Shown here: positions 34,859 through 43,947 of the stretch, in pieces
Numbering within the stretch: the first letter of the stretch is position 1
Layout of the letters: the number at the start of each line of letters is the position of its first letter
Source: Chryseobacterium elymi
GTDB taxonomy: Bacteria; Bacteroidota; Bacteroidia; Flavobacteriales; Weeksellaceae
DNA length: 64,000 bases
Direction: 5' to 3'
Assembly (NCBI RefSeq): GCF_003385495.1
Contig: NZ_QNUH01000001.1
Location: 434,001 to 498,000, forward strand
Translations under genes and position numbers: made by a program
Notes under the pieces: model-generated
What the model was told of the DNA's origin: nothing
Databases searched by the model: none
Seen by the model: only the letters and a program-made list of their open reading frames with translations

Positions 34859-35278
34859 CTACGATTTTAGCTGATAGGCAACTGCGTAAAATTTGATCTG
34901 CTTTGTCATCGCCATTAATCCGTTTGCTCTGGACGGTGAAAGAAATTCCTGAAGCCCTATCTCTGAAATGAATTCAAAATCAGAATCTAAAATTTCCTGA
35001 GTGGAATGACCGCTGTAAATGCTTACCAGAAGAGAAACAATACCTTTCGGAAGAATTCCGTCGGAGTCTGCATCGAAAAAAAGCTTACCATCTTTAAATT
35101 CAGCATCAATCCATACCTTACTCTGGCAGCCTTTGATTAGATTATCATCCGTTTTGCGGTCTTCGGGAAGTCCTTTTAACTCTTTCCCAAGGTCAATAAT
35201 ATACTCATACTTTTGCTCCCAGTCATCAAGAAACGCAAACTCTTCAATGATTTCCTGCTGTTTTTCTTTAATGGTCAT
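34859..35278 (-). CDS. sufE: SufE-family cysteine-desulphurase activator
   Basis: 139 residues. SufE takes sulphur from SufS for Fe-S cluster building. The acceptor Cys is in LIKGCQSKVWID (about residue 50) and the fold ends in EIGLQEFLSPSRANGLMAM. The ATG at 35278 is preferred over the in-frame TTG at 35290. The gene lies away from other suf genes, upstream of the GT9 gene. Confidence 0.92.
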   Translation of the reverse strand: MTIKEKQQEIIEEFAFLDDWEQKYEYIIDLGKELKGLPEDRKTDDNLIKGCQSKVWIDAEFKDGKLFFDADSDGILPKGIVSLLVSIYSGHSTQEILDSDFEFISEIGLQEFLSPSRANGLMAMTKQIKFYAVAYQLKS

Positions 35279-35328
35279 TTTTTTTAACAAATTTTTAATG
35301 CAAAGATACCATTTTTTATAAAGATTAT

Positions 35329-36423
35329 TTATTTTGATGCTTTTTCAAAAACTTTCAGGAGTTTTATTTCTTCATTTTCCCAGCAAAATACTTTAGAAGC
35401 CTTTTCAAGTTCATCCTGATAGCTTTCTCTTCCGTTATCAAGGATTTTCTGTACTGCAACAGCAATATTTTCAGGCCTGTGGTCTTTAATAATTTCTCCC
35501 ACATCAAATTGCTTTTTGATATTCTGCATTTCGGGAAGATCCGACAGCACTAATGGGACACGGGATTGAATGCAGTCTAAAACCTTGTTCGGAAGTGAAT
35601 AAAAGTAACTCTCACCTCCATTTTCTTCGATACTCATCCCCACATCGGCAGTTAACGTTATTTTTCTCAGATCTTCCGGTTTTAATTTTCCTAAGAACCG
35701 GACTTTATGTTCAAGTTTTTCTTTACTGACGAGATCTTCATATTCTTTTTTTCTCGGACCATCACCTGCTATCTTAAAAACCACACCGTCAAGATGATGC
35801 ATTGCCAGAATAGCCTTGTCAATACCCCGAAAAGGATTAATCGCTCCCTGATATAAAAATATTTTAGGATTATTTTCGGGAATTTCTATTGTAAAATCCT
35901 GTCGCCTGGGTGCATTTTGGATAACTACCGGATCAACTCCGTATTTCTTTTGGAACCATTCTGCATAACTTCCGCTGGCCGTCATCATCAATTTAAGCCT
36001 GGGTATGATTTCCTTTTCTAAATACCTCCAGATTTTTTGTGACATTTTGCCCTGAATTGCAGGCATTTCTGAAAAAATTTCATGACTATCAAAAACCAAC
36101 GGGATATTTAATTTTTTGGAAATAAGATAATTGGGCAATAGTGCGTCAACGTCGTTAGCATGAAGAATTGTATTATGATCTGCCTTTTTCTTTAGTAGAT
36201 GATACAGTTTCCAGTTAAATTCGAAGTAGGCGGTTTTTAAACTTGTGGAAGATAAATGTATCCTTGAAAACGGATAAGGCCGCTCCATGGATTCCGCTCC
36301 TTTCCAGTCATTCCCTATCAGCTCTATCTGGTACCCGTTCTCATATAAAGTCCTGCATACCTTTTCTATTCGCTGGTCTGTATACAGATTACTGAAAGCA
36401 GAGGTAATTATTTTTTTTTTCAT
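35329..36423 (-). CDS. Glycosyltransferase family 4 protein
   Basis: 364 residues. GT-B enzyme: N-terminus KKKIITSAFSNLYTDQRIEKV, then HANDVDALLPN and VFDSHEIFSEMPA in the acceptor half. FLYQGAINPFRGIDKAI, FKIAGDGPRKKEYEDLV and GMSIEENGGESYFYSLPNKVLDCIQSRVPLVLSDLPEM hold the sugar-nucleotide site. It is likely part of surface polysaccharide synthesis. The start codon shares its A with the stop of the small membrane gene upstream (TAATG). Confidence 0.88.
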   Translation of the reverse strand: MKKKIITSAFSNLYTDQRIEKVCRTLYENGYQIELIGNDWKGAESMERPYPFSRIHLSSTSLKTAYFEFNWKLYHLLKKKADHNTILHANDVDALLPNYLISKKLNIPLVFDSHEIFSEMPAIQGKMSQKIWRYLEKEIIPRLKLMMTASGSYAEWFQKKYGVDPVVIQNAPRRQDFTIEIPENNPKIFLYQGAINPFRGIDKAILAMHHLDGVVFKIAGDGPRKKEYEDLVSKEKLEHKVRFLGKLKPEDLRKITLTADVGMSIEENGGESYFYSLPNKVLDCIQSRVPLVLSDLPEMQNIKKQFDVGEIIKDHRPENIAVAVQKILDNGRESYQDELEKASKVFCWENEEIKLLKVFEKASK

Positions 36424-36647
36424 TACTTTTTATTTCCGGCCAGTAAATGATACACCTGAATAAAGCAGATCAGTCCATTTGGGATAATAACCGGCCAGAG
36501 CATTCCGTTGAAGATACCATAAATGACAAAGCAGATACAGCCTATCATATTGACTATTCTAATTTTTCTTACATCTTTTAATATAAAGCTCAGTACTATA
36601 AAAATGGATGCAGAATAACCAATATATGTAGTAATTTCGGGATTCAT
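36423..36647 (-). CDS. Small three-helix membrane protein, SemiSWEET/YgjV-like
   Basis: 74 residues, three membrane helices (YIGYSASIFIVLSFIL, IVNMIGCICFVIYGIF, VIIPNGLICFIQVYHLL). Layout and length resemble half-transporters of the PQ-loop group. Database entries for such proteins sometimes carry the wrong name uroporphyrinogen decarboxylase; no trace of that enzyme is here. Coupled by TAATG to the GT4 gene. Confidence 0.7.
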   Translation of the reverse strand: MNPEITTYIGYSASIFIVLSFILKDVRKIRIVNMIGCICFVIYGIFNGMLWPVIIPNGLICFIQVYHLLAGNKK

Positions 36648-36758
36648 GGGGAATTTTTAAAGGATAACAAACTTAATCATTTTCAATAAGATAATAAAAT
36701 TTTTTCTGCCATAAAGTCATTAATTGATTTTTGGTAAAATATTTGTAATTTAGATAAT

Positions 36759-36785
36759 GAATAAATGGCACCGCTGCCATTATTC
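36759..36785. promoter_or_regulatory. Inverted repeat directly upstream of clpC
   Basis: Arms GAATAAATGGCA (36759-36770) and TGCCATTATTC (36775-36785), one base unpaired, loop CCGC, ending 15 bases before the ATG at 36800. It may be an operator or an mRNA hairpin. It does not match CIRCE (TTAGCACTC-N9-GAGTGCTAA) or CtsR sites. Confidence 0.5.
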
Positions 36786-36799
36786 TAATGAGATATATT

Positions 36800-39334
36800 A
36801 TGGATTATAAGTTTTCACAAGGTTTGAGCCAAGTGTTCAAACAAAGCAAGAGCGAAGCGAAAAGGCTCAAAAGTGAATTTCTTAATACAGAACATCTACT
36901 TTTAGGTATTATAAAAACAGAAAACTCTGCAAAAGAAATCCTTCAAAACCTTAATGCGGATTTAACACAAATCAGAAGAAAAATTGAAACTCTAAATACA
37001 GCAAGTCTTAATCCTATTTCTGAGGAGGTTACTAATATTTCTTTCACGAAGATGGCAGATCATGCCATTAAACGTGCTGAGCTGGAATGCAGACAATATA
37101 AAAGCAATGAAATTAATACCGTTCATCTGCTTTTAGGCATTCTTTACAAATATGAGGACCCCACTTCGAATATCCTGGGAGCTTATGACATCGATTATGA
37201 AGGAGTTTCAAGAGAATACCAGACCATGCTTAAAAATTCCGGGCAGGCACCACAAATGAGTGCTTATGATGATGATGATGACAGAGAGGAATTTGAACAG
37301 ATGAGAAAGCCTTCAGGAAATTTAGGTTCTGCAAAAAGTAAAACGCCTACACTGGATAACTTTGGAAGGGACTTAACTTCTTTGGCAAGAGACGGAAAAC
37401 TAGACCCGGTAATCGGTCGTGAAAAAGAAATTGAGCGAGTTTCTCAGATCTTATCGCGAAGAAAGAAAAACAATCCGCTTCTTATCGGGGAGCCGGGAGT
37501 TGGTAAATCTGCGATTGCGGAAGGGTTGGCTTTAAGAATTCAACAGAAAAAGGTTTCCAGGGTTCTTTACGGAAAACGTGTCATTACTTTGGATCTGGCA
37601 AGTTTAGTGGCCGGAACAAAATACCGTGGTCAGTTTGAAGAAAGAATGAAGGCTATCATGACCGAGCTGGAAAAAAATCGGGATGTGATCCTATTTATTG
37701 ATGAGCTTCATACTATTGTAGGTGCGGGAAGTTCTACAGGAAGTTTAGATGCATCAAATATGTTTAAACCGGCTTTGGCAAGAGGTGAAATTCAATGCAT
37801 CGGGGCTACAACTCTGGACGAATACCGTCAGTATATTGAGAAAGACGGAGCTTTGGAAAGAAGATTCCAGAAGGTAATGGTAGAGCCTACCAATATTGAT
37901 GAAACCATTCAGATCCTGAATCAGATTAAAGATAAATATGAAGAGCATCATAATGTAGTCTATACTCCGGAAGCTATTCTGGCGTGTGTCAATTTGACAT
38001 CAAGATATATTACAGACCGTTTCTTACCGGACAAAGCTATTGATGCCATGGATGAAGCCGGTTCACGTGTTTATATCAAAAACATGAAAGTTCCGACTGA
38101 AATCATTGATTTTGAGAAGAAAATCGAGGATATTAAAGAAATGAAGCAGAAAGCAGTTAAGGCTCAGGATTATCTTGAGGCCAGAAAGCTTAAAGATGAA
38201 GAGGAGCGTCTCCAGATGGAACTGAATGCAGCTCAGGAGAAATGGGATAAGGATGTAAAGGAGAAAAAAGAGACCGTAACGGAAGAAAATGTAGCAGAAG
38301 TGGTTTCTATGATGAGCGGTGTTCCGGTAACGAAAGTCGGCAAAAATGAGCTTGACAAATTAGCTCAGATGGATGAGAAACTGAACGGAAAAGTGATCGG
38401 CCAGGAAGATGCTGTGAAGAAGGTTGTGAAAGCAATTCAGAGAAACAGAGCCGGTCTTAAAGATCCGAACCGTCCTATCGGTACTTTTATTTTCCTTGGT
38501 ACTACCGGGGTTGGTAAAACCGAGCTTGCCAAAGTAATGGCAAGAGAGCTTTTCGAGTCTGATGAATCCCTGATCCGAATTGACATGAGTGAGTACATGG
38601 AAAAATTTGCGGTTTCAAGATTGGTTGGTGCGCCTCCTGGATACGTTGGATACGAAGAAGGCGGACAGCTGACTGAAGCGGTGAGAAGAAAGCCTTATGC
38701 TGTGGTTCTTCTGGATGAGATTGAAAAGGCCCACCCTGATGTGTTCAACATTCTTTTACAGATTCTGGATGAAGGTCATGTTACAGACAGCTTGGGAAGA
38801 AAAATTGATTTTAGAAATACGATCATTATCCTTACTTCAAACATCGGAACAAGAGATCTTAAAGATTTCGGAGACGGTGTAGGATTCGGAACTTCAGCTA
38901 AAAAAACAAGTACAGATTCAAGAGCAAGAAGTACAATTGAAAATGCACTTAAGAAAGCATTTGCTCCGGAATTCTTAAACAGAATTGATGATATTGTGAT
39001 CTTCAACTCTCTTGTACAGGATGATATTAAAAGAATTATTGATATCGAACTGAACAAGCTTTATGGCAGACTTGAAAAATTAGGCTATAAAGTTGAGTTA
39101 ACTGAAGAGGCAAAAGACTTTATCTCTGAAAAAGGATGGGATAAAGACTTTGGAGCAAGACCGTTGAAACGTGCTATTCAGAAATATATTGAAGATTTAT
39201 TGGCAGAAATGCTGGTAAACAAGCAATTATCTGAAGGAGAAACAGTGATTCTTGATCTTAATGACGCCAAAGACGCATTAATCGGAAAGGCTCCTAAAGC
39301 TAAAAAAACGACTGAAAAGTCTTCTCAATCGTAA
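36800..39334 (+). CDS. clpC: ATP-dependent Clp protease ATP-binding subunit ClpC
   Basis: 844 residues. AAA+ unfoldase that feeds proteins to ClpP and refolds aggregates. Two Clp-N repeats (about 1-150), first ATPase with GEPGVGKSAIAEG near 230, a middle helical insert (about 420-500, EKKIEDIKEMKQKAVKAQDYLEARKLKDEE), and the second ATPase with GTTGVGKTELAKV near 568, then the C-terminal D2-small domain. The ATG at 36800 is chosen over 36788, since MDYKFSQGLSQ starts the Clp-N fold. A palindrome lies just upstream and a terminator follows. Confidence 0.95.
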   Translation: MDYKFSQGLSQVFKQSKSEAKRLKSEFLNTEHLLLGIIKTENSAKEILQNLNADLTQIRRKIETLNTASLNPISEEVTNISFTKMADHAIKRAELECRQYKSNEINTVHLLLGILYKYEDPTSNILGAYDIDYEGVSREYQTMLKNSGQAPQMSAYDDDDDREEFEQMRKPSGNLGSAKSKTPTLDNFGRDLTSLARDGKLDPVIGREKEIERVSQILSRRKKNNPLLIGEPGVGKSAIAEGLALRIQQKKVSRVLYGKRVITLDLASLVAGTKYRGQFEERMKAIMTELEKNRDVILFIDELHTIVGAGSSTGSLDASNMFKPALARGEIQCIGATTLDEYRQYIEKDGALERRFQKVMVEPTNIDETIQILNQIKDKYEEHHNVVYTPEAILACVNLTSRYITDRFLPDKAIDAMDEAGSRVYIKNMKVPTEIIDFEKKIEDIKEMKQKAVKAQDYLEARKLKDEEERLQMELNAAQEKWDKDVKEKKETVTEENVAEVVSMMSGVPVTKVGKNELDKLAQMDEKLNGKVIGQEDAVKKVVKAIQRNRAGLKDPNRPIGTFIFLGTTGVGKTELAKVMARELFESDESLIRIDMSEYMEKFAVSRLVGAPPGYVGYEEGGQLTEAVRRKPYAVVLLDEIEKAHPDVFNILLQILDEGHVTDSLGRKIDFRNTIIILTSNIGTRDLKDFGDGVGFGTSAKKTSTDSRARSTIENALKKAFAPEFLNRIDDIVIFNSLVQDDIKRIIDIELNKLYGRLEKLGYKVELTEEAKDFISEKGWDKDFGARPLKRAIQKYIEDLLAEMLVNKQLSEGETVILDLNDAKDALIGKAPKAKKTTEKSSQS

Positions 39335-39354
39335 TTGATTAACATCATATATTG

Positions 39355-39385
39355 AAAAGCACCGGAAAATCCGGTGCTTTTTGTT
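39355..39385 (+). terminator. Terminator of clpC
   Basis: Arms AAAAGCACCGG and CCGGTGCTTTT with loop AAAAT, followed by TGTTTTT. Confidence 0.88.
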
Positions 39386-39452
39386 TTTATATGTTTTGGC
39401 GAAAGCCGGTCCGGAGACGGATGAAAATTAAAAAGTCTTTAGGAATCAAAAA

Positions 39453-39980
39453 TTAAAGTCCTACTACAAAACCTATACTCGGGACAAGGCCACTAGAGAA
39501 AGCACTCGAATTTTCTTTCCAAAGTACATTATACATTACCCCGAGCTGCATAAAAGAATTCCCTCCAATTCTCTGCATATAGCCGCCACCAAGATACAGG
39601 GCCGCTTCCTGATCATTCACTTTATAATCGTAATATTTGTCCTTATAATTAATGAAATAATGTTGAAGATTAGCACCTACATAAAAGGATCTCGCAAAAT
39701 AATAATTGGCAAAAGGTCCTGCTCCGAACATCGTGGATTTATAATAATCAGAAGTCTGCCAGGAAACACTTCCTACCACTCCGGCCTCAAGATCATCGGT
39801 AAGTCTGTATCCTACTCTGGGAGAAGCCTGAAGATAAAATGAACTGTTGCTGCCAAATCCCAACCCTATTCCTCCACCGAAGGTCCAGCGGTTGGCTTCT
39901 GCCACAGGTGCGCTTGTGGTAATCTGGGAAAATACAGATCCTGAAATCATCAGCATTACGGGAATAATAAATTTTTTCAT
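39453..39980 (-). CDS. Small outer-membrane beta-barrel protein
   Basis: 175 residues with a signal peptide (MKKFIIPVMLMISGSVFSQ). The mature part is an alternating aromatic/polar pattern (FGGGIGLGFGSNSSFYLQASPRVGYRL ... FANYYFARSFYVGANLQHYF ... LVPSIGFVVGL) ending in a strand, as in eight-stranded barrels of the OmpX/porin-like type. Ligand or role unknown. Confidence 0.8.
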   Translation of the reverse strand: MKKFIIPVMLMISGSVFSQITTSAPVAEANRWTFGGGIGLGFGSNSSFYLQASPRVGYRLTDDLEAGVVGSVSWQTSDYYKSTMFGAGPFANYYFARSFYVGANLQHYFINYKDKYYDYKVNDQEAALYLGGGYMQRIGGNSFMQLGVMYNVLWKENSSAFSSGLVPSIGFVVGL

Positions 39981-40019
39981 ATTAATATCGTTTTTATCAA
40001 TGTTTAAAATTATGGTTTT

Positions 40020-40047
40020 TTTGCGAATCTTTTTAATTGTATTTTTG
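40020..40047 (+). promoter_or_regulatory. mnmA promoter
   Basis: TTTG (40020-40023), 16-base spacer and TATTTTTG (40040-40047); the ATG at 40098 is 50 bases on. Confidence 0.5.
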
Positions 40048-40097
40048 CCGGGTCAAACTAAGGACTCCCGTTAAGAGTTCCGTAAAATTGAAATAAA

Positions 40098-41285
40098 ATG
40101 AAAGTAGTCGTAGGATTATCTGGAGGTGTAGACTCCAGTGTTGCAGCATATTTGCTGCAGCAGCAAGGTCATGAAGTTGTGGCTTTGTTTATGAGAAACT
40201 GGAATGATGCTTCGGTAACGCTGGAGGATGAATGTCCGTGGATTGAAGACAGCAATGATGCCCTGATGGTCGCTCAGAAATTGGGAATTCCTTTCCAGGT
40301 TATCGATATGAGTGAGCTTTACAAAGAGCGCATCGTGGATTATATGTTTGATGAATACCAGAAAGGAAGAACTCCGAACCCGGATGTTCTATGCAACAGA
40401 GAAGTAAAATTTGATGTTTTTATGAAAACGGCAATGTCTTTAGGAGCTGATAAAGTAGCTACGGGACATTACGCCCGGGTTAGCTCCACTTTTGATGAAA
40501 ACGGAAAGGAAATTTTCCATCTTTTAGCAGGAAAGGATAACAATAAAGACCAGTCTTATTTTCTTTGTCAGCTGAGCCAGGATCAGCTGTCAAAAGCGCT
40601 GTTCCCTATCGGAGAACTTACCAAGCCTGAGGTAAGGAAAATTGCTAAAGAGATAGGTCTTGTAACTGCCGACAAAAAGGATTCGCAAGGACTGTGCTTT
40701 ATCGGGAAAGTAAGTCTTCCCCAGTTTTTGCAGCAGCAGCTGGTTCCCAAAGAAGGGGAAATTGTGGAGATCTTCAAAGATTCACCTTTATTTTCAGCGG
40801 AAAAACCTGAATTTTCTTCGAAGGAAGAAGAGCTGGAGTTTTTATCCAGGAAAATAAATTATAAAAAATCTGACGGTAAAGTGATCGGAAAGCATCAGGG
40901 TGCTCAGTTTTTTACGATCGGACAAAGCAAAGGACTTGGTATCGGAGGGCATAAAGAAAGCTGTTTTATCATCTCCAGAGACATGGAAAACAACATTATT
41001 TTTGTAGGTGAAGGCCACAGCTCTCCGGGACTGCACAAAAAAGCATTAAAAATTGATAATTCTGAAGTACACTGGGTTCGTGAGGATATGCAGCTTGAAA
41101 ATGGAGAATCTATGGAAGTAATGGCGAGATTCAGATACAGGCAATCATTACAGAAAGCAGTTCTGTATCAGTTTGAAAATGCAGCTTATATCGAATTTGA
41201 AGAACCACAGTCGGCGATTGCAGAGGGACAGTTTGCTGCCTGGTATATTGGTGAAGAGCTGATTGGAAGCGGCGTGATTGCATAG
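40098..41285 (+). CDS. mnmA: tRNA-specific 2-thiouridylase MnmA
   Basis: 395 residues. It puts sulphur on U34 of tRNA for Lys, Glu and Gln. PP-loop [16 protein letters not shown] at the start; the catalytic Cys pair is in [13 protein letters not shown] (about 95-105) and [10 protein letters not shown] (about 198-207). The C-terminal beta-barrel tRNA-binding part is complete. An insert of about 30 residues ([20 protein letters not shown]) lies before [17 protein letters not shown], probably a lineage trait. Confidence 0.95.
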   Translation: MKVVVGLSGGVDSSVAAYLLQQQGHEVVALFMRNWNDASVTLEDECPWIEDSNDALMVAQKLGIPFQVIDMSELYKERIVDYMFDEYQKGRTPNPDVLCNREVKFDVFMKTAMSLGADKVATGHYARVSSTFDENGKEIFHLLAGKDNNKDQSYFLCQLSQDQLSKALFPIGELTKPEVRKIAKEIGLVTADKKDSQGLCFIGKVSLPQFLQQQLVPKEGEIVEIFKDSPLFSAEKPEFSSKEEELEFLSRKINYKKSDGKVIGKHQGAQFFTIGQSKGLGIGGHKESCFIISRDMENNIIFVGEGHSSPGLHKKALKIDNSEVHWVREDMQLENGESMEVMARFRYRQSLQKAVLYQFENAAYIEFEEPQSAIAEGQFAAWYIGEELIGSGVIA

Positions 41286-41365
41286 CGAAAAGTTTTTTGA
41301 AAATTTTCTGTAACGAATTTTGGATTGTTAGACTTACTCAGTAAATAACAATAAAAAATATCACT

Positions 41366-41572
41366 ATGAAAATGACTTCAAAAATCCAGTATGCTTTTGT
41401 GAATCAAATTTTAATCGCTGTTATAGGTGCTGTTTTTGGTTTTAATCTTTATCAGGCTATTGTACATCAGGAAACTACCAGTATTGCGTTAACGCTTATT
41501 TTTGCTGTTGTAACTTCGGTTATGATCCGCAGATATAACAACGCAGCGGAAAAGGAAAAACAGAACAATTAA
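41366..41572 (+). CDS. Small two-helix membrane protein
   Basis: 68 residues with two hydrophobic helices (ILIAVIGAVFGFNLYQAIV and SIALTLIFAVVTSVMIRRY) and a charged tail. Unknown family; it has a terminator of its own, which supports a real gene. Confidence 0.6.
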   Translation: MKMTSKIQYAFVNQILIAVIGAVFGFNLYQAIVHQETTSIALTLIFAVVTSVMIRRYNNAAEKEKQNN

Positions 41573-41596
41573 ATCATTTTAATGATCCTTATAAAT

Positions 41597-41625
41597 CCCG
41601 AAGCATTTATGTTTCGGGTTTTGTT
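41597..41625 (+). terminator. Terminator after the 68-residue gene
   Basis: Arms CCCGAA and TTCGGG with a ten-base loop, then TTTTGTTTTT. Confidence 0.75.
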
Positions 41626-41644
41626 TTTATTGCGTATTGAACTT

Positions 41645-41998
41645 TTAGTATTTAGTTTTATCCTTGAATTCAGCTGATATAAAAATCACATTAACAATAA
41701 TTTCAGCTACCAGAATACTGATTAAAATTCCTATCGGACGGTCTAAGCTCAGTCCCCTGAATAATTTGACAATGCCTAAGAGGAAAATAAAAATCATGAA
41801 GTAAAAGGAAACCTTTGAAAGATTCTCTCTGAAAAATTTTAAACAGATAACAGAGAAATAAAACCCTATGGTCAGGGTGAAATAGAATTTTAAAAATTCC
41901 GGTCCTCTTAAAATAATAGGATTAAATGTATGGCAGTATATAGCCAGTCCTATAAAGCTTACCAATATCGGTATTGAGTGGATGATTATCTTTTTCAT
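41645..41998 (-). CDS. Four-helix membrane protein of unknown function
   Basis: 117 residues with about four hydrophobic helices (IPILVSFIGLAIYCHTF, FYFTLTIGFYFSVICLKFF, VSFYFMIFIFLLGIVKLF, IGILISILVAEIIVNVIFI). Sixteen bases downstream of the Gly/Cys-tail protein and on the same strand, so probably co-transcribed. Not recognised. Confidence 0.65.
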   Translation of the reverse strand: MKKIIIHSIPILVSFIGLAIYCHTFNPIILRGPEFLKFYFTLTIGFYFSVICLKFFRENLSKVSFYFMIFIFLLGIVKLFRGLSLDRPIGILISILVAEIIVNVIFISAEFKDKTKY

Positions 41999-42013
41999 AA
42001 CGATGTATTTTGT

Positions 42014-42769
42014 TTATCCTCCACATCCTCCACCGCAACCGCCACAACCTCCGCCGCATCCCCCACTACATCCACCACCTCCTCCATCACCACTGCAGCT
42101 GGAAGCACCACCATCGCCACCTCCTTCTATACTTCGATCATCCTTCTTTTTACCGGCGATATTTTCGCTGTTACCCTGAAATGCGCCGACAATATGAAAG
42201 AAAATGAAAAAACCAATGATTGGTAATGCCATCAATGTTAATGATCCTAAAACTTCGCCCAAACAGGATGACAGCATAAAAAGAGTAATCAATAAAGGAA
42301 TGATTCTCAATCTTTTCAGCCAAATTGTCCTGCTCCCGGTTTTCTCTTTCCCGTACCAGATATCCGTTGGGGCTTCCTGCTGAAAGATCTCCTGATAACC
42401 TTTCAAGGTATCCGAGAACCATTTCCTGTGTTTGTCTTTTTCTACAAAACCTCCTTTTGAAGGATGGTGGTGCAGTTTCCTTTGTAAAATCCGGGGACAG
42501 AATTCTTCCCAGTAATTCTGGGTATAAATAAGATGCATATGCCAGACTTTATCCACGGTTTCGCTTGGTGAAGCGCCGTTTGGAAGAACACAGCAGAGAT
42601 AAACAAACTTTTTATACTCTTCTATGGCTTTTTTAGTAAAATCTAAAGTCCAGTTTTCTTCTTTAGCCAGTTTTTTCGAAAAAGGAAAATCAGCATCCGA
42701 AGCATCTAATGAAAAACTCTGGATCCTGCTCCAAAGGGTTTCGTCTTTTAATAAGATTGTTGTTTTCAT
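42014..42769 (-). CDS. Glycine-rich-domain-like protein with Gly/Cys tail
   Basis: 251 residues from the ATG at 42769 (the frame opens at 42796, but MKTTILLKDETLW starts the fold). The N-terminal 130 residues (DFPFSKKLAKEENWTLDFTKKAIEEYKKFVYL ... SPSETVDKVWHMHLIYTQNYWEEFCP ... LHHHPSKGG) match the glycine-rich domain-containing/GRDP-type fold with its DKVWHMHLIYT motif. Two membrane helices follow (about 165-200), then a tail of about 30 residues of only Gly, Cys, Ser and Asp repeats (GGCGGGCGG style). The family motif is known from plants and bacteria with unclear role; the Cys/Gly tail is reminiscent of TIGR04222-type proteins. Confidence 0.75.
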   Translation of the reverse strand: MKTTILLKDETLWSRIQSFSLDASDADFPFSKKLAKEENWTLDFTKKAIEEYKKFVYLCCVLPNGASPSETVDKVWHMHLIYTQNYWEEFCPRILQRKLHHHPSKGGFVEKDKHRKWFSDTLKGYQEIFQQEAPTDIWYGKEKTGSRTIWLKRLRIIPLLITLFMLSSCLGEVLGSLTLMALPIIGFFIFFHIVGAFQGNSENIAGKKKDDRSIEGGGDGGASSCSGDGGGGGCSGGCGGGCGGCGGGCGG

Positions 42770-42918
42770 TGTGTTAACTTTTGTTTTTCTACTCAAATAT
42801 CATTTGATTTTAGAATATAAAAATCTTTCAAAAAACTTATCTTGACGTATAAAAATCTTATATTAGTCTTATAATTTGAAACTTATTTAAAACAGTAATT
42901 ATTTTAAAGGGTAAACTG

Positions 42919-43815
42919 ATGAAAAAAGAAGATATTCTGCATCTTGAGAAATTAATGAATTTTTTAAGCCTTCATTTTTTAAAGAAGAATCATTGGGGAG
43001 ATGTGACGAAAACAGAATGGTCATACATCGGGACAGAGCTTAATGATCTGATCATTAGTGATTATTCTGAAAAAGAAATAAAAAAAGAGCCTGATCTCCT
43101 GGGATCCAATTACCTCTACGAGCATCTGATTATCAACAAACTAAAGAAATACCAGCAAAATAATAATGCTGTTCTAAGCAGGCCAAATCTTGCTAAACTA
43201 AGTCAGATTGTTAAGGTTTTAGGCTATTCCAATTACATTGATTTCATTAACTCCAATACTGAAGCATTCAACTTCAATGATCTCAGGATAGATATGAACA
43301 ATGTGAATCAGAATACGGCTCTTTTGGACCGCCTGGTTGGCTGCTGGTATTCTTACAACAGAAACCTCCCTGAGAATCCCCTTCAGTCCCGGGAAGAGCG
43401 CATATGGCGCTCCGCTATGGAGATCTATAAGTCTGAAACCACGGGCGAATATTTCATCGAAAGAAGCGGCGGAGATCACCATAAGTATTTCGGAAAAGTG
43501 ACGGCCTACTCCGATTATGTATTCATCATCATGAACAGCAATACATTTATCCGCCAGAGACATTTTATCTCAAGGATAAAAGATATCAAGGAAAAGCTCA
43601 AAAATCCAGAATATAAGCTCCATGAGGTTCATTTTATAAGTACATGTATCAGTTTTAATCAGGAGCCAATAGCCCTGTTTGAGATATTTCAGAAAGCAGA
43701 CAGAAAGACTTTTATTTCTGACTCTATCAGTTTTCCGATTGACAGTGATGAAATCCCAAAATCTATTATACAACAGCTTGAAGATACTGAATCTAACAGA
43801 ATAGATTACAGATAG
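42919..43815 (+). CDS. Cytoplasmic protein of unknown function
   Basis: 298 residues without a signal peptide. The first 120 residues are helical and resemble small DNA- or protein-binding helical modules (LKKNHWGDVTKTEWSYIGTELNDLI; LAKLSQIVKVLGYSNYIDFI). The rest is mixed alpha/beta (RLVGCWYSYNRNLPENPLQSREERIWRSAMEIYKSETTGEYFIER). I do not recognise the family. It stands alone between divergent neighbours. The 132 bases after it hold no gene. Confidence 0.65.
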   Translation: MKKEDILHLEKLMNFLSLHFLKKNHWGDVTKTEWSYIGTELNDLIISDYSEKEIKKEPDLLGSNYLYEHLIINKLKKYQQNNNAVLSRPNLAKLSQIVKVLGYSNYIDFINSNTEAFNFNDLRIDMNNVNQNTALLDRLVGCWYSYNRNLPENPLQSREERIWRSAMEIYKSETTGEYFIERSGGDHHKYFGKVTAYSDYVFIIMNSNTFIRQRHFISRIKDIKEKLKNPEYKLHEVHFISTCISFNQEPIALFEIFQKADRKTFISDSISFPIDSDEIPKSIIQQLEDTESNRIDYR

Positions 43816-43947
43816 TTGCAAACTCCGGGTTCGAGAGTTTCAGTGTAGGAAGAGTTCGGGGTTTAAAGTAAAAAACTCAATCCTGTTTTTCTTTAACCTT
43901 GCTCTCGGTCTGATATCTGAGGTCTGAAAATCTCATCTCTAACCAAT

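Noticed and set aside
36423..36647. Uroporphyrinogen decarboxylase
   Set aside because: The product is 74 residues with three membrane helices; a name of this kind for such proteins is a database error.
36759..36785. CIRCE or CtsR site upstream of clpC
   Set aside because: The palindrome does not match TTAGCACTC-N9-GAGTGCTAA or the CtsR heptad repeat.
41978..42226. Three overlapping plus-strand frames rich in Thr/Ser, Pro/His or Arg/His
   Set aside because: All are the complement of the Gly/Cys tail repeats of the protein at 42014-42769.
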